The notes beneath the pieces are model-generated. The model saw only the letters and a list, made by a program, of their open reading frames with translations, was not told the origin of the DNA and did no database searches. 33,820 nucleotides of DNA from Mycobacterium sp. (GTDB lineage Bacteria; Actinomycetota; Actinomycetes; Mycobacteriales; Mycobacteriaceae), in assembly GCF_025965855.1 (NCBI RefSeq), contig NZ_JAOPWB010000083.1:1-33820 (forward strand). Reading direction: 5' to 3'. How positions within the stretch are numbered: position 1 is the first letter of the stretch; every line of letters begins with the position of its first letter. Below are positions 25,159 through 32,626 of the stretch, in pieces. Made by a program: the position numbers and the translations under genes.

Positions 25159-25785
25159 GTGTCACAGTCACAGCGGCTTGCCCTCGTGCTCGGGCTGAAC
25201 CTTGCACTCGTCGCCGCACTAGTGATCGTTGGCGTGACCGCGCACTCGCTCGGGGTGCTTGCTGCCGGCGTCGACTACCTCGCTGACGCCGCCGCCATCG
25301 CGGTTTCACTGTTCGCTATCCAGCTAGCCCGCCGACCGGAACGCTCGGCCGGGCACGCGAATGCCACCAATATCGCCGCATTGGTCAACGCAGGCTGGTT
25401 GCTCGCTCTCAACGTCTGGATCGCGGTGGCTGCGACCAGACGTCTGGTGTCGGGTGTCCCAGAAGTGCACGGGCTGCCGGTGCTGATTGTTAGTGCCATC
25501 GCCGCTGTGGTGATGCTGGCCGGTGCACTCATCGTCGGCACAGACGTCGAGGACGCAGACGGTAAGGAAGACTTGAACATCAAAGCGGTGCTGCTAGACA
25601 CAGCCGCCGATGCCGGCGCCGCCGGGGGAGTCGCGGTAACCGGCGCGATCATTTTCGTCACCGGCCGCTGGAGCTGGCTCGACCCCGCCGTCGCGCTAGT
25701 CATTGCCGTCGTAATCGGGTACAACTCCGGAGGATTGATCTGGCGTCTCTTCGGCGCGCTCGGAATCCGCACCCGATACACCTAG
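25159..25785 (+). CDS. Cation diffusion facilitator (CDF) family transporter, short form
   Basis: A 208-residue protein with six predicted transmembrane helices. Helix 2 carries 'HSLGVLAAGVDYLADAAAIAVSLFA', where Asp-x-x-x-Asp (DYLAD) is the CDF site-A half. Helix 5 has 'NIKAVLLDTAADAGAAGGVAVTGAIIFVTG', a D-x-x-x-D in place of the usual H-x-x-x-D of Zn/Cd exporters, which may shift metal preference. The C-terminal cytosolic metallochaperone-like domain of typical CDFs is missing: the protein stops about 20 residues after helix 6. GTG start at 25159. Likely exports a divalent metal by proton exchange. Confidence 0.82.
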   Translation: MSQSQRLALVLGLNLALVAALVIVGVTAHSLGVLAAGVDYLADAAAIAVSLFAIQLARRPERSAGHANATNIAALVNAGWLLALNVWIAVAATRRLVSGVPEVHGLPVLIVSAIAAVVMLAGALIVGTDVEDADGKEDLNIKAVLLDTAADAGAAGGVAVTGAIIFVTGRWSWLDPAVALVIAVVIGYNSGGLIWRLFGALGIRTRYT

Positions 25786-25931
25786 CGCGCGAGCTCGCCG
25801 CGGTGCTGATCGAGGACCACCGACGAGGCCGAGCAGATGGCGAGCTACGACCAAATCACGGTCGCATGTCCTAGAACACCGGGCGCCGACGTCGGCCCGT
25901 CATCCTTCGCGGTGGCGGGCCGATTGTTGCA

Positions 25932-25960
25932 GCAATCACGGTGCTCAAGACCGTGGTTGC
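25932..25960. terminator. Hairpin between the convergent CDF and Gly/Trp-rich genes
   Basis: GCAATCACGGT (25932-25942) pairs with ACCGTGGTTGC (25950-25960) with one G-T wobble and a 7-nt loop. It lies between the two convergent stops (25785 and 25988), so it can serve either direction. No U-run. Confidence 0.45.
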
Positions 25961-25987
25961 AGGGGCCCATCGCGATTGGATAGCCCA

Positions 25988-26284
25988 TCACCAGCGCGGC
26001 AGCCACCATTGCCAGCCGCCGTAATCACCGCCGCCCCAGTGGCGGTCACCGCCCCAGCCGCCGCGGTCACCGCCGCCCCAGCCGCGGTGGTCACCGCCGC
26101 TCCAACCGCCGTGGTCACCGCCGCCCCAGCCGCCGTGGCCACCGCCGTGACCCATCGGTGTGGTGACGATCCCGGCCGGCTGGGCCCAAGCGGGAGCGGC
26201 CACCGCCGTCGGTGCGGCGGCGATCGCTGCCGCGGCGGCTCCCGCCACCAACAGCGTTGTGATGTACTTCGGTCGAATCCGCAT
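25988..26284 (-). CDS. Small secreted Gly/Trp/His/Asp-rich repeat protein
   Basis: A 98-residue protein. Residues 1-34 form a strong signal peptide ('YITTLLVAGAAAAAIAAAPTAVAAPAWA'). The mature part contains five or six irregular GGW-GGGDH units ('GGGHGGWGGGDHGGWSGGDH', then similar) and ends 'YGGWQWWLPRW'. The Gly backbone with regularly spaced Trp and His/Asp suggests an extended, possibly metal- or carbohydrate-binding surface peptide. GGAGC ribosome binding site 6 bp before ATG. The opposite strand of the repeat also stays open and should not be taken as coding. It belongs to no family I recognise. Confidence 0.72.
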   Translation of the reverse strand: MRIRPKYITTLLVAGAAAAAIAAAPTAVAAPAWAQPAGIVTTPMGHGGGHGGWGGGDHGGWSGGDHRGWGGGDRGGWGGDRHWGGGDYGGWQWWLPRW

Positions 26285-26370
26285 GGCAGCGCTCCTTCGA
26301 TTGGCAGGCTGGCCGTGCTTGGCTAGCTTGCCTAACAATGGTCAACGCCGAGTGCGCTCGGATCCTTCCC

Positions 26371-26640
26371 TCAGATCCTCGACGACATCACCCGAAACGT
26401 GGGGTGGCGGGCCGACTGCTTGCCGGCGTGGCACTCCAAGCCGTCGCTACGGCGGAAGGTCATCGTCCCAATCGAGCGGATCATCGGACAGATCCTCTTG
26501 ACGAGGTCGACTTCGTGCTCGAACTTGTCGAGCATCGCCCTGCGTGCGGGTTCGGTTCGGGCGGTTCGGTTCTCGGTGTTGGCCCACGATATGTAGGCAC
26601 CAATGCGGCCGATTTGACTTCGAGTGTTTGATTCGGGCAT
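26371..26640 (-). pseudogene. Truncated small conserved mycobacterial protein
   Basis: An 89-residue frame whose first 45 residues ('MPESNTRSQIGRIGAYISWA', then 'NTENRTARTEPARRAMLDKFEHEVD') match a family of small basic mycobacterial proteins in which the sequence normally continues with a helix rich in Ala/Arg/Lys ('PAERARRAE..A' type). Here, after 'FEHEVD', composition changes to unrelated, Arg/Met/Ser-rich sequence. I read this as a 3' replacement or frameshift. The family identification is from memory. Confidence 0.45.
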
Positions 26641-26740
26641 GTGCAGCCAAGCTCCCCATCAGGAGCCTTGGCTCGCCGCCCGTCGAGATGATTGATGCGA
26701 ACCGTTCCGAGCAAGCCCGGGGCACGTCGTAACGCCCACT

Positions 26741-26920
26741 ATGGCGGTCGAACGCTCTTATCGGCTATTGGCCGTGCCGGGCCGGCAGTATCCACTTCCG
26801 CTTGCGCTCGCCGAGACGATCCAGCAGAAGACCGACCGGGACAGAGTATTTCGCGCCGCACTGGCACGAGACTGCCAAATCGTCCTGGTTACGCATCGCA
26901 ATCTCTGGAATGACCAGTAA
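26741..26920 (+). CDS. Possible small ORF next to the sigA 3' end
   Basis: A 59-residue frame: 'MAVERSYRLLAVPGRQYPLP', then 'LALAETIQQKTDRDRVFRAA' and 'LARDCQIVLVTHRNLWNDQ'. It reads like a compact globular protein with a balanced, low-bias composition. The upstream frame is open to 26696, but no good ribosome binding site precedes the ATG. An 8-bp hairpin begins at its last codons. No family is recognised; it could be a fragment of a longer gene. Confidence 0.35.
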   Translation: MAVERSYRLLAVPGRQYPLPLALAETIQQKTDRDRVFRAALARDCQIVLVTHRNLWNDQ

Positions 26921-26933
26921 ATCCGCTGGTCAT
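26910..26933. terminator. Hairpin downstream of sigA
   Basis: ATGACCAG-taaatccg-CTGGTCAT, perfect 8-bp arms, begins 21 bp after the sigA stop on the minus strand and includes the stop of the small + frame at 26741-26920. Candidate bidirectional terminator. Confidence 0.5.
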
Positions 26934-26954
26934 AGCCATGACGGGGAAAGTCGC

Positions 26955-26974
26955 TCAGTCCAGGTAGTCGCGCA
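26955..26974 (-). repeat. sigA 3' end, right copy of a 20-bp direct repeat
   Basis: The genuine sigA terminus (L-R-D-Y-L-D-stop). With its 19/20 copy at 24157-24176 in the same orientation it brackets a 2.78-kb segment holding the hypothetical, three-helix, CDF and Gly/Trp-rich genes. Confidence 0.75.
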
Positions 26975-28532
26975 AGACCTGAGAACGGCTGGGATGCCGC
27001 AGTTTTGACATCGTCTTGGACTCGATCTGGCGTATGCGCTCGCGGGTTACGCCGTAAACCTGCCCGATCTCGTCCAGGGTGCGCGGCTGGCCGTCGGTGA
27101 GCCCGAAGCGCAGCCGTACAACGCCAGCTTCGCGCTCGGACAGCGTCTCCAGCACCGACTGCAGCTGGTCCTGTAGCAGGGTGAACGACACCGCGTCGAC
27201 CGCCACCACCGCTTCGCTGTCCTCGATGAAGTCCCCGAGCTGGCTGTCGCCCTCGTCGCCGATGGTCTGGTCCAGCGAGATCGGCTCGCGCGCGTATTGC
27301 TGGATCTCGAGCACCTTTTCGGGTGTGATGTCCATTTCTTTGGCCAGCTCCTCGGGCGTGGGCTCGCGGCCCAGATCCTGAAGCAGCTCGCGCTGTATGC
27401 GGCCCAGCTTGTTGATCACCTCGACCATGTGGACCGGGATGCGGATGGTGCGGGCCTGATCGGCCATCGCCCGGGTGATGGCCTGGCGGATCCACCATGT
27501 GGCGTAGGTGGAGAACTTGTAGCCCTTTGTGTAGTCGAACTTCTCGACCGCGCGGATGAGGCCCAGGTTGCCTTCCTGGATGAGGTCGAGGAACGCCATT
27601 CCGCGGCCCGTGTAGCGCTTGGCCAGCGAAACCACCAGCCGCAGGTTCGCTTCCAGCAGATGGTTTTTCGCGCGGTCGCCGTCGCGGCAGATCCACATCA
27701 TGTCGCGGCGCTGGGCGGCGGGCAGTTTGTCGCCGCGCTCGGCGTGCTCGGTCATCAGCTGCGTGGCGTACAGGCCGGCTTCGATCCGTTTCGCCAGCTC
27801 AACCTCTTCCTCCGCGTTGAGCAGCGCCACCTTGCCGATCTGCTTGAGATACGCGCGAACGGAGTCGGCGGACGCGGTAAGTTCGGCGTCCTTGCGGGCC
27901 TGGCGCAACGCCTCGGATTCGTCTTCGTCCCAGACGAAATCGCCTGAAGCCTTGTCCTTTTCGGAAGGCTCGGCGATTTCCTCCTCTGCGGCGGCGGGCT
28001 TGCCCTTCGCGGCGGGCACGGCTGCCGGTTCCTCCGCGCCGTCGTCGGCGACTGCCTCGATGTCGGCGTCGTCGCCGTCCGCGACCTCTACCTCCACGAC
28101 CGCTTCCAGGTCATCGAGGTTGAGATCGTCGGCGTCGATGTCCAGGTCCTCGCCGGGCTCAACCTCGAGGTCCGGTTCGGCGTCGATATCCTCGACTTCC
28201 ACCTGGGAGCCGTCGGCGTCGAGTACCTCCAGGCCCGCGTCGGTCTCGTCGCGGGCGGCTTTTGACGCCGCCTTCGCTCCGCGGGCGGACGGCGCCTTTG
28301 CGACGGCGCCCTTGGCCGAGGAGCGGGTTTTCTTCGGCGTGTCGCTGGGCGCTGCGTCCTCGTGTGCCGGCGTGGACTTGGTGGTCCGCGGCTCGGCCTT
28401 GGTGGGCCGTTTCGCCGGGGCGGCCCCATTGGCGGCCTTCGCCGGCGATCGCTTGGCGGGGGACGATGGAGACTTCGTGGCGGTGCGCTTCACCGGCTCA
28501 TCGGTCGCCGGGCTTGCCTTGGTCGCTGCCAC
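26955..28532 (-). CDS. sigA: Principal sigma factor SigA (RpoD)
   Basis: A 525-residue housekeeping sigma-70 factor. Residues 1-110 are Lys/Ala/Pro/Ser-rich and probably disordered; 110-200 are strongly acidic ('[21 protein letters not shown]'). Region 1.2 is at about 225, region 2 ('[40 protein letters not shown]') near 330-375, region 3 follows, and region 4.2 ('[33 protein letters not shown]') is near 485-517. The start is GTG with an AAAGGG site. Downstream neighbours differ from M. tuberculosis. The last 20 bp occur again at 24157. Confidence 0.98.
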   Translation of the reverse strand: MAATKASPATDEPVKRTATKSPSSPAKRSPAKAANGAAPAKRPTKAEPRTTKSTPAHEDAAPSDTPKKTRSSAKGAVAKAPSARGAKAASKAARDETDAGLEVLDADGSQVEVEDIDAEPDLEVEPGEDLDIDADDLNLDDLEAVVEVEVADGDDADIEAVADDGAEEPAAVPAAKGKPAAAEEEIAEPSEKDKASGDFVWDEDESEALRQARKDAELTASADSVRAYLKQIGKVALLNAEEEVELAKRIEAGLYATQLMTEHAERGDKLPAAQRRDMMWICRDGDRAKNHLLEANLRLVVSLAKRYTGRGMAFLDLIQEGNLGLIRAVEKFDYTKGYKFSTYATWWIRQAITRAMADQARTIRIPVHMVEVINKLGRIQRELLQDLGREPTPEELAKEMDITPEKVLEIQQYAREPISLDQTIGDEGDSQLGDFIEDSEAVVAVDAVSFTLLQDQLQSVLETLSEREAGVVRLRFGLTDGQPRTLDEIGQVYGVTRERIRQIESKTMSKLRHPSRSQVLRDYLD

Positions 28533-28540
28533 TTACACCC

Positions 28541-28653
28541 TTTCGGTCGGACGCACTTTCGGTGGGTTTGGGCATGGTCAACCGAAAGTGTCTGCTATGT
28601 CGAATATCGGCGTTGGAGATCAGCGTGAGTGCTCGCACGCTTTCAGTCGGACG
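28541..28653. promoter_or_regulatory. Repeated CTTTCGGT / ACCGAAAG elements in the sigA leader
   Basis: TTTCGGTCGGACG (28541-28553) recurs as TTTCAGTCGGACG (28641-28653), 100 bp apart. Between them an inverted pair CACTTTCGGT (28554-28563) and ACCGAAAGTG (28581-28590) has a 17-bp spacer. All lie in the 178-bp gap between ppgK and sigA, just upstream of the sigA GTG. They are possible binding sites for one regulator or an RNA leader structure; no known box was recognised. Confidence 0.4.
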
Positions 28654-28710
28654 GTCGCCGAATACCATTGTAACGACAGTGCGCGCTCCTACCGGCCTAC
28701 CGGGCAAAAT

Positions 28711-29517
28711 TCAGTGCGTCACATCCGAGGTCGCCGCCATCGCCGCGCCCACGATACCGGCGGTGTTTTGCAAGGCGGCGGGCACCACCGGGGTGCGATT
28801 TCCGAGCAGCGGCACCCATTTGTCGGCCTTGCGACTGATGCCGCCACCGGCGATGAACAAATCCGGCCAGATCGCGTTTTCGATGGCCACCAGCACCCGT
28901 GTGACCTGCTGGGCCCACTTTTCGTAGCTCCAGTCCTGCCTCTCTTTGACCGACGACGCCGCTCGTTGCTCGGCCTCCTTGCCGCCGACCTCGAGATGGC
29001 CGAACTCGGTGTTGGGTATCAGCGCCCCGTTGTGGATGACCGCGGACCCGATCCCGGTGCCGAACGTCAGCAACACCACCAAGCCCGATTGTTCCCGGCC
29101 CGCGCCGTAGCGCTCCTCGGCGAGCCCGGCCGCGTCGGCATCGTTGAGGATCGTGACGTCCTGGCCGTTCAGTTCGGCGCTGATGACCTCCCGCGCGTTG
29201 GTCCCGATCCAGGACTTGTCGACGTTGGCCGCCGTCTTGACGACGCCGTGGGTGACGACGCCGGGGTAGGTCACCCCCAGGGGGCCGGTCCATCCAAATC
29301 GGTTGACGACCTCGGCGATGGCCTTGGCGACCGCCGACGGCGTCGCCGGTTGCGGGGTCAGAACCTTGATGCGTTCGCCGATCAGCAGCCCGGTGTCCAT
29401 GTCGACGATGCCGCCCTTGATGCCGCTGCCGCCGACGTCGATGCCGAACCCTCGACGCTGCGGCTTGCCAGTGACCGCGTCGGGTGGCGCATCCGTGGTC
29501 GAGTCGGTGCTGGTCAT
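28711..29517 (-). CDS. ppgK: Polyphosphate glucokinase PpgK
   Basis: A 268-residue ROK-family kinase that phosphorylates glucose with polyphosphate or ATP. 'FGIDVGGSGIKGGIVDMDTG' is the phosphate-1 motif, 'LNDADAAGLAEERYGAG' holds the catalytic Asp, and 'LLTFGTGIGSAVIHNGALIPNTEFGHLEVGG' the phosphate-2 and glucose-binding stretch. The start 'MTSTDSTTD' at 29517 was chosen over a Met at 29553. It lies upstream of sigA in the same direction with 178 bp between them, and diverges from suhB. Confidence 0.96.
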   Translation of the reverse strand: MTSTDSTTDAPPDAVTGKPQRRGFGIDVGGSGIKGGIVDMDTGLLIGERIKVLTPQPATPSAVAKAIAEVVNRFGWTGPLGVTYPGVVTHGVVKTAANVDKSWIGTNAREVISAELNGQDVTILNDADAAGLAEERYGAGREQSGLVVLLTFGTGIGSAVIHNGALIPNTEFGHLEVGGKEAEQRAASSVKERQDWSYEKWAQQVTRVLVAIENAIWPDLFIAGGGISRKADKWVPLLGNRTPVVPAALQNTAGIVGAAMAATSDVTH

Positions 29518-29618
29518 CGAAACTCCTCGGCGAGACTTGGCCTGTCCGCTCACCTTAGCCTCACAACTACACCGGTTGGGGGTCTGCGGAGCCGTGGCGT
29601 CTGTGATGCGATGGACCG

Positions 29619-30506
29619 GTGACGCGACCTGATGACGAGCCCGGGCAGCTGCGTTTGGTGGCCGAAAAGTTGGCCGCCGAGGCCGCCGAGTTCGTGCGGC
29701 GCCGCCGCGCAGAGGTGTTCGGCGCGGCGGCGGCCGGCCGGTCCGCCGTGGGAAGTGGCGCGGTGCGGTCGAAGACCACCCCGACTGATCCGGTGACCGT
29801 GGTCGACACCGAGACCGAGCGGTTGTTGCGGGATCGGTTGGCCCAACTGCGGCCCGGTGACCCGATACTCGGGGAGGAGGGTGGTGGGCCCGACCGGGAT
29901 TTGGCGGCTACGCCGCCTCACGCGGTCACCTGGGTGCTCGATCCCATAGATGGCACAGTGAATTTCGTCTACGGCATCCCCGCCTACGCGGTGTCGGTCG
30001 GCGCGCAGATCAACGGCGTGTCGGTGGCAGGGGCGGTCGCCGACGTCGTCGCCGGCGGCGTGTACTCGGCGGCGACCGGCCTCGGCGCGCACGTCACCGA
30101 CGATCACGGGACGCAGCCGCTGCGCTGCGCAGCCGTCGACGATTTGTCGATGGCGTTGCTGGGCACCGGGTTTGGTTACTCACGGCGGCGCCGTGCGAGC
30201 CAGGGGGCGTTGTTGGCGCACATGCTGCCGGCGGTGCGCGACGTGCGTCGCATCGGTTCCGCGGCGCTGGACTTGTGCATGGTCGCGGCGGGCCGGCTGG
30301 ACGCCTTCTACGAGCATGGGCTGCAGGTGTGGGACCGCGCGGCGGGCGCGCTGATCGCCGCCGAGGCGGGCGCCCGCGTCTTGGTGCCGGAGCCTAACGG
30401 CCCGGTGGGCAGCGCCGGACTGGTGGTGGCCGCCGCCCCCGGAATCGCCGACGAGCTGCTGGCGGCCCTGGAACGTTTCGGTGGCCTATTGCCGCTGCCG
30501 GACTGA
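29619..30506 (+). CDS. suhB: Inositol-1-monophosphatase SuhB
   Basis: A 295-residue Mg-dependent phosphatase making free myo-inositol for PI, PIMs and mycothiol. Metal ligands are in 'GEEGGG' (Glu), 'WVLDPIDGTVNFVYGIPAYAVSVG' (the DPIDGT motif) and 'VWDRAAGALIAAEAGARV' (third Asp). GTG start. The stop lies 4 bp from the convergent cei gene stop. Divergent from ppgK; the 100-bp gap should carry both promoters. Confidence 0.95.
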   Translation: MTRPDDEPGQLRLVAEKLAAEAAEFVRRRRAEVFGAAAAGRSAVGSGAVRSKTTPTDPVTVVDTETERLLRDRLAQLRPGDPILGEEGGGPDRDLAATPPHAVTWVLDPIDGTVNFVYGIPAYAVSVGAQINGVSVAGAVADVVAGGVYSAATGLGAHVTDDHGTQPLRCAAVDDLSMALLGTGFGYSRRRRASQGALLAHMLPAVRDVRRIGSAALDLCMVAAGRLDAFYEHGLQVWDRAAGALIAAEAGARVLVPEPNGPVGSAGLVVAAAPGIADELLAALERFGGLLPLPD

Positions 30507-30510
30507 GCGG

Positions 30511-31161
30511 TCAGCAGCTGCTGGCGTGAATCTTTTGCAGCAGCGCGGGATCCGACGGCTCGGTGGCACCCGGGCGCAGGCCCGCCAGCACCGCGTCGAT
30601 GTTGTCGTCGTGGGCCAGCGTGCCGAACTCCGTGCCGAGGGACAGGTCGACGGAGTCGTCGGCGCGGTTGTCGTTGAACAGCTCGGTGCACGGCGCGACG
30701 AGCCACACGGCGGCCGCGGTCGCCTGCCCGGCCGTGCCGAAGCGGATCTGGCCCACGCAGTTCAGCCTGGTGCCGGCGTAGAGGGGGTCGTTGGCGGCGG
30801 TCGGCTGCGCGAAACCCAGGTCTTTCATCGCGCCCGCGACGTCGCCGGCTTGCCCGCCGCGGCCGCTGGCGTTGAGGACGCGGACCTTGGTGTCGGCGAG
30901 TTTGGCCGGGTTGACGTCGGCCATGGCGCTGCGGGACACCTGCTCACCGAGTTGGGGCGCCGCCGAGCCGGGCGGCTGCGGCGGCGGGTTGCACACCACG
31001 GCCTCGTGCACCTTCGCCGGTCGCGTCAGCGCCACCGTCCACACCACGCCGGTCGCCACCACCAGCAGCACCAAAACGAGGATGGCGGGCCGGGGATTGC
31101 GTCGATGGAAGGGCCTACCATGCTTGTCAAAGGCGGTGCCCTCGGTGATTTGCGCGACCAC
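30511..31161 (-). CDS. cei: Envelope integrity protein Cei (Rv2700 homologue)
   Basis: A 216-residue protein: a short cytosolic N-terminus ('FDKHGRPFHRRNPRPA'), one transmembrane helix at about 26-48 ('AILVLVLLVVATGVVWTVAL'), and an external LytR_C-type domain ('TKVRVLNASGRGGQAGDVAGAMKDLGF') with conserved Cys near 57, 107, 139 and at the C-terminus. In M. tuberculosis, Cei is needed for envelope integrity and virulence. The length equals my memory of Rv2700. A perfect CRP-type palindrome sits 54 bp upstream. Confidence 0.93.
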   Translation of the reverse strand: MVAQITEGTAFDKHGRPFHRRNPRPAILVLVLLVVATGVVWTVALTRPAKVHEAVVCNPPPQPPGSAAPQLGEQVSRSAMADVNPAKLADTKVRVLNASGRGGQAGDVAGAMKDLGFAQPTAANDPLYAGTRLNCVGQIRFGTAGQATAAAVWLVAPCTELFNDNRADDSVDLSLGTEFGTLAHDDNIDAVLAGLRPGATEPSDPALLQKIHASSC

Positions 31162-31214
31162 AGGTGCACTCTAAACGCACCGTTTAAGACCCAAGACAAG
31201 TGTCAACCCCGGGG

Positions 31215-31230
31215 TGTGACGTAAATCACA
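31215..31230. promoter_or_regulatory. Perfect CRP-type site between cei and the DUF4193 gene
   Basis: TGTGA-CGTAAA-TCACA is an exact palindromic match to the cAMP-receptor-protein consensus. It lies in the 182-bp divergent region, 54 bp from the cei start and 114 bp from the DUF4193 start. As I recall, the M. tuberculosis CRP (Rv3676) regulon includes this region. Confidence 0.8.
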
Positions 31231-31343
31231 TGTTAATGGTGCGCGATACGGGCACGAATCATTTGGTGGATGCGTTCGACGCTGGTACAAAGCGTTGCTT
31301 GAGGTAAACGAGGCTTGTTGAGGGGATAGGGCAGGGGACAGAT

Positions 31344-31646
31344 ATGCCTACCGACTATGACGCACCGCGTCGCACCGAGACTGACGACGTCTCGGAAGAC
31401 TCACTGGAGGAGCTCAAAGCACGGCGGAACGAGGCGGCCTCGGCCGTCGTCGACGTCGACGAATCCGAATCCGCCGAGAATTTTGAACTGCCTGGCGCCG
31501 ACCTGTCCGGTGAGGAGCTGTCCGTTCGCGTCATCCCGAAGCAGGCTGACGAGTTCACCTGCTCGAGCTGCTTTTTGGTTCAACACCGCAGCCGTCTCGC
31601 CACCGAGAAGAACGGCGTGATGATCTGTAACGACTGCGCAGCCTGA
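31344..31646 (+). CDS. DUF4193 zinc-ribbon protein (Rv2699c homologue)
   Basis: A 100-residue acidic protein. The first 60 residues are charged ('SLEELKARRNEAASAVVDVDESE'); the C-terminus holds 'FTCSSCFLVQHRSR' and 'MICNDCA', two CxxC pairs of a zinc ribbon. The family is conserved throughout Actinobacteria, its function unassigned; acidic body plus zinc ribbon resembles transcription-associated small proteins. CAGGGGACAG precedes the ATG. It diverges from cei with a shared CRP-type site. Confidence 0.93.
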   Translation: MPTDYDAPRRTETDDVSEDSLEELKARRNEAASAVVDVDESESAENFELPGADLSGEELSVRVIPKQADEFTCSSCFLVQHRSRLATEKNGVMICNDCAA

Positions 31647-31650
31647 TCGG

Positions 31651-32136
31651 TCAACTGCGTAATGCCGACAACACCCGCTCCGGGTGACGGCAGCTCACCA
31701 GCCAGTACGGCGTCGGGTCGTCTGGGTCATCGAGGACCACCAGAACCATCGGGCCGACCCATGCCCGGTGCAGCACATAGGCCGCCGGGTCGAGCTGGCG
31801 GCCCAGCGCTGCCGACTTCGCCGTGGGAGCTATCTCTGCCGAGCGGGCGATCACGTTGACCGGCAGGTGCGCGTCGGCGGCCCACAGTTCGAGTCCGTCC
31901 GGGACGGCCGAGTCCGCGGTGACGCGGATCTCCACCCGGCCCAGCCACAGCAGCGCCCCGGCCGCCACGGCGAACAGCGTTGCGTACGGCAGCCAGTCGG
32001 GCAGGGCCCGAACACCGAGGTTGACCTCGAAAGCGATCAGCGCCGCCAGCGCGAAGGCCAGTGGCCACCACCACCATGGCACCCAAAGTCGTTCGCGATA
32101 TCGCACACTGTGCGGCGCGACGCGCGTGGGAGACAC
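31651..32136 (-). CDS. DUF3093 membrane protein (Rv2698 homologue)
   Basis: A 161-residue protein, GTG start ([16 protein letters not shown]). Two transmembrane helices lie at about 21-42 ('[20 protein letters not shown]') and 48-66, followed by a soluble domain ('VEIRVTADS' to '[16 protein letters not shown]'). The GTG was chosen because it gives the family N-terminus and the length I recall for M. tuberculosis; the frame stays open much further upstream, across dut. It diverges from dut (25 bp) and converges on the DUF4193 gene with 4 bp between stops. Function unknown. Confidence 0.88.
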   Translation of the reverse strand: MSPTRVAPHSVRYRERLWVPWWWWPLAFALAALIAFEVNLGVRALPDWLPYATLFAVAAGALLWLGRVEIRVTADSAVPDGLELWAADAHLPVNVIARSAEIAPTAKSAALGRQLDPAAYVLHRAWVGPMVLVVLDDPDDPTPYWLVSCRHPERVLSALRS

Positions 32137-32161
32137 GCGGTCAAGGGTAGTCTGTGGCCCC

Positions 32162-32626
32162 GTGTCGACCAGTCTGGCCATTGTCCGCCTCGACCCTGAG
32201 CTTCCGCTGCCCAGCCGCGCCCACGCCGGCGACGCCGGGGTCGACCTGTTCAGCGCGGAAGACGTCAAGCTCGATCCGGGGCAGCGCGCTTTGGTCCGAA
32301 CGGGCGTCGCGGTCGCCATTCCGTTCGGAATGGTGGGCCTGGTGCACCCGCGCTCGGGATTGGCTGCGCGGGTGGGGCTTTCGATCGTCAACAGCCCGGG
32401 CACCATCGACGCCGGCTATCGCGGCGAGATCAAGGTTGCGTTGATCAACCTCGACCCGGTCGAGCCGATCGTGTTGCACCGCGGCGACCGGATCGCCCAA
32501 TTGCTGGTGCAGCGGGTCGAATTGGTCGAGCTGGTCGAGGTGTCGTCGTTCGACGAGGCCGGGCTGGCCGAAACATCCCGTGGCGATGGTGGTCACGGTT
32601 CCTCCGGCGGACATGCGAGTTTGTGA
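32162..32626 (+). CDS. dut: dUTPase (deoxyuridine 5'-triphosphate nucleotidohydrolase)
   Basis: A 154-residue trimeric all-beta enzyme that hydrolyses dUTP to dUMP and PPi, keeping uracil out of DNA. Five dUTPase motifs are visible: '[12 protein letters not shown]', '[10 protein letters not shown]', '[18 protein letters not shown]' with catalytic Asp, 'GDRIAQLLV' and the C-terminal '[17 protein letters not shown]' arm. GTG start. Its stop overlaps the next start (TGATG), so the two genes are translationally coupled. Confidence 0.97.
   Translation: MSTSLAIVRLDPELPLPSRAHAGDAGVDLFSAEDVKLDPGQRALVRTGVAVAIPFGMVGLVHPRSGLAARVGLSIVNSPGTIDAGYRGEIKVALINLDPVEPIVLHRGDRIAQLLVQRVELVELVEVSSFDEAGLAETSRGDGGHGSSGGHASL

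Noticed and set aside
25976..26326. Plus-strand Ala/Val-rich frame opposite the Gly/Trp-rich gene
   Set aside because: It is the complement of the repeat; the minus-strand frame has a signal peptide and a good ribosome binding site.
23066..26954. Complete insertion sequence, prophage or CRISPR array in the island
   Set aside because: No transposase, integrase, terminal inverted repeats or spaced short repeats were found on either strand.
26758..27696. Minus-strand frame overlapping the 3' part of sigA
   Set aside because: Out of frame with sigA, Arg/Pro/Gly-rich; the sigma region 4 signature is in the sigA frame.
27619..29622. Very long + strand open frame (over 650 codons) across sigA and ppgK
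   Set aside because: It is antisense to two certain genes. High GC leaves complementary frames open, and the peptide is Ser/Arg/Ala-rich with no domain.
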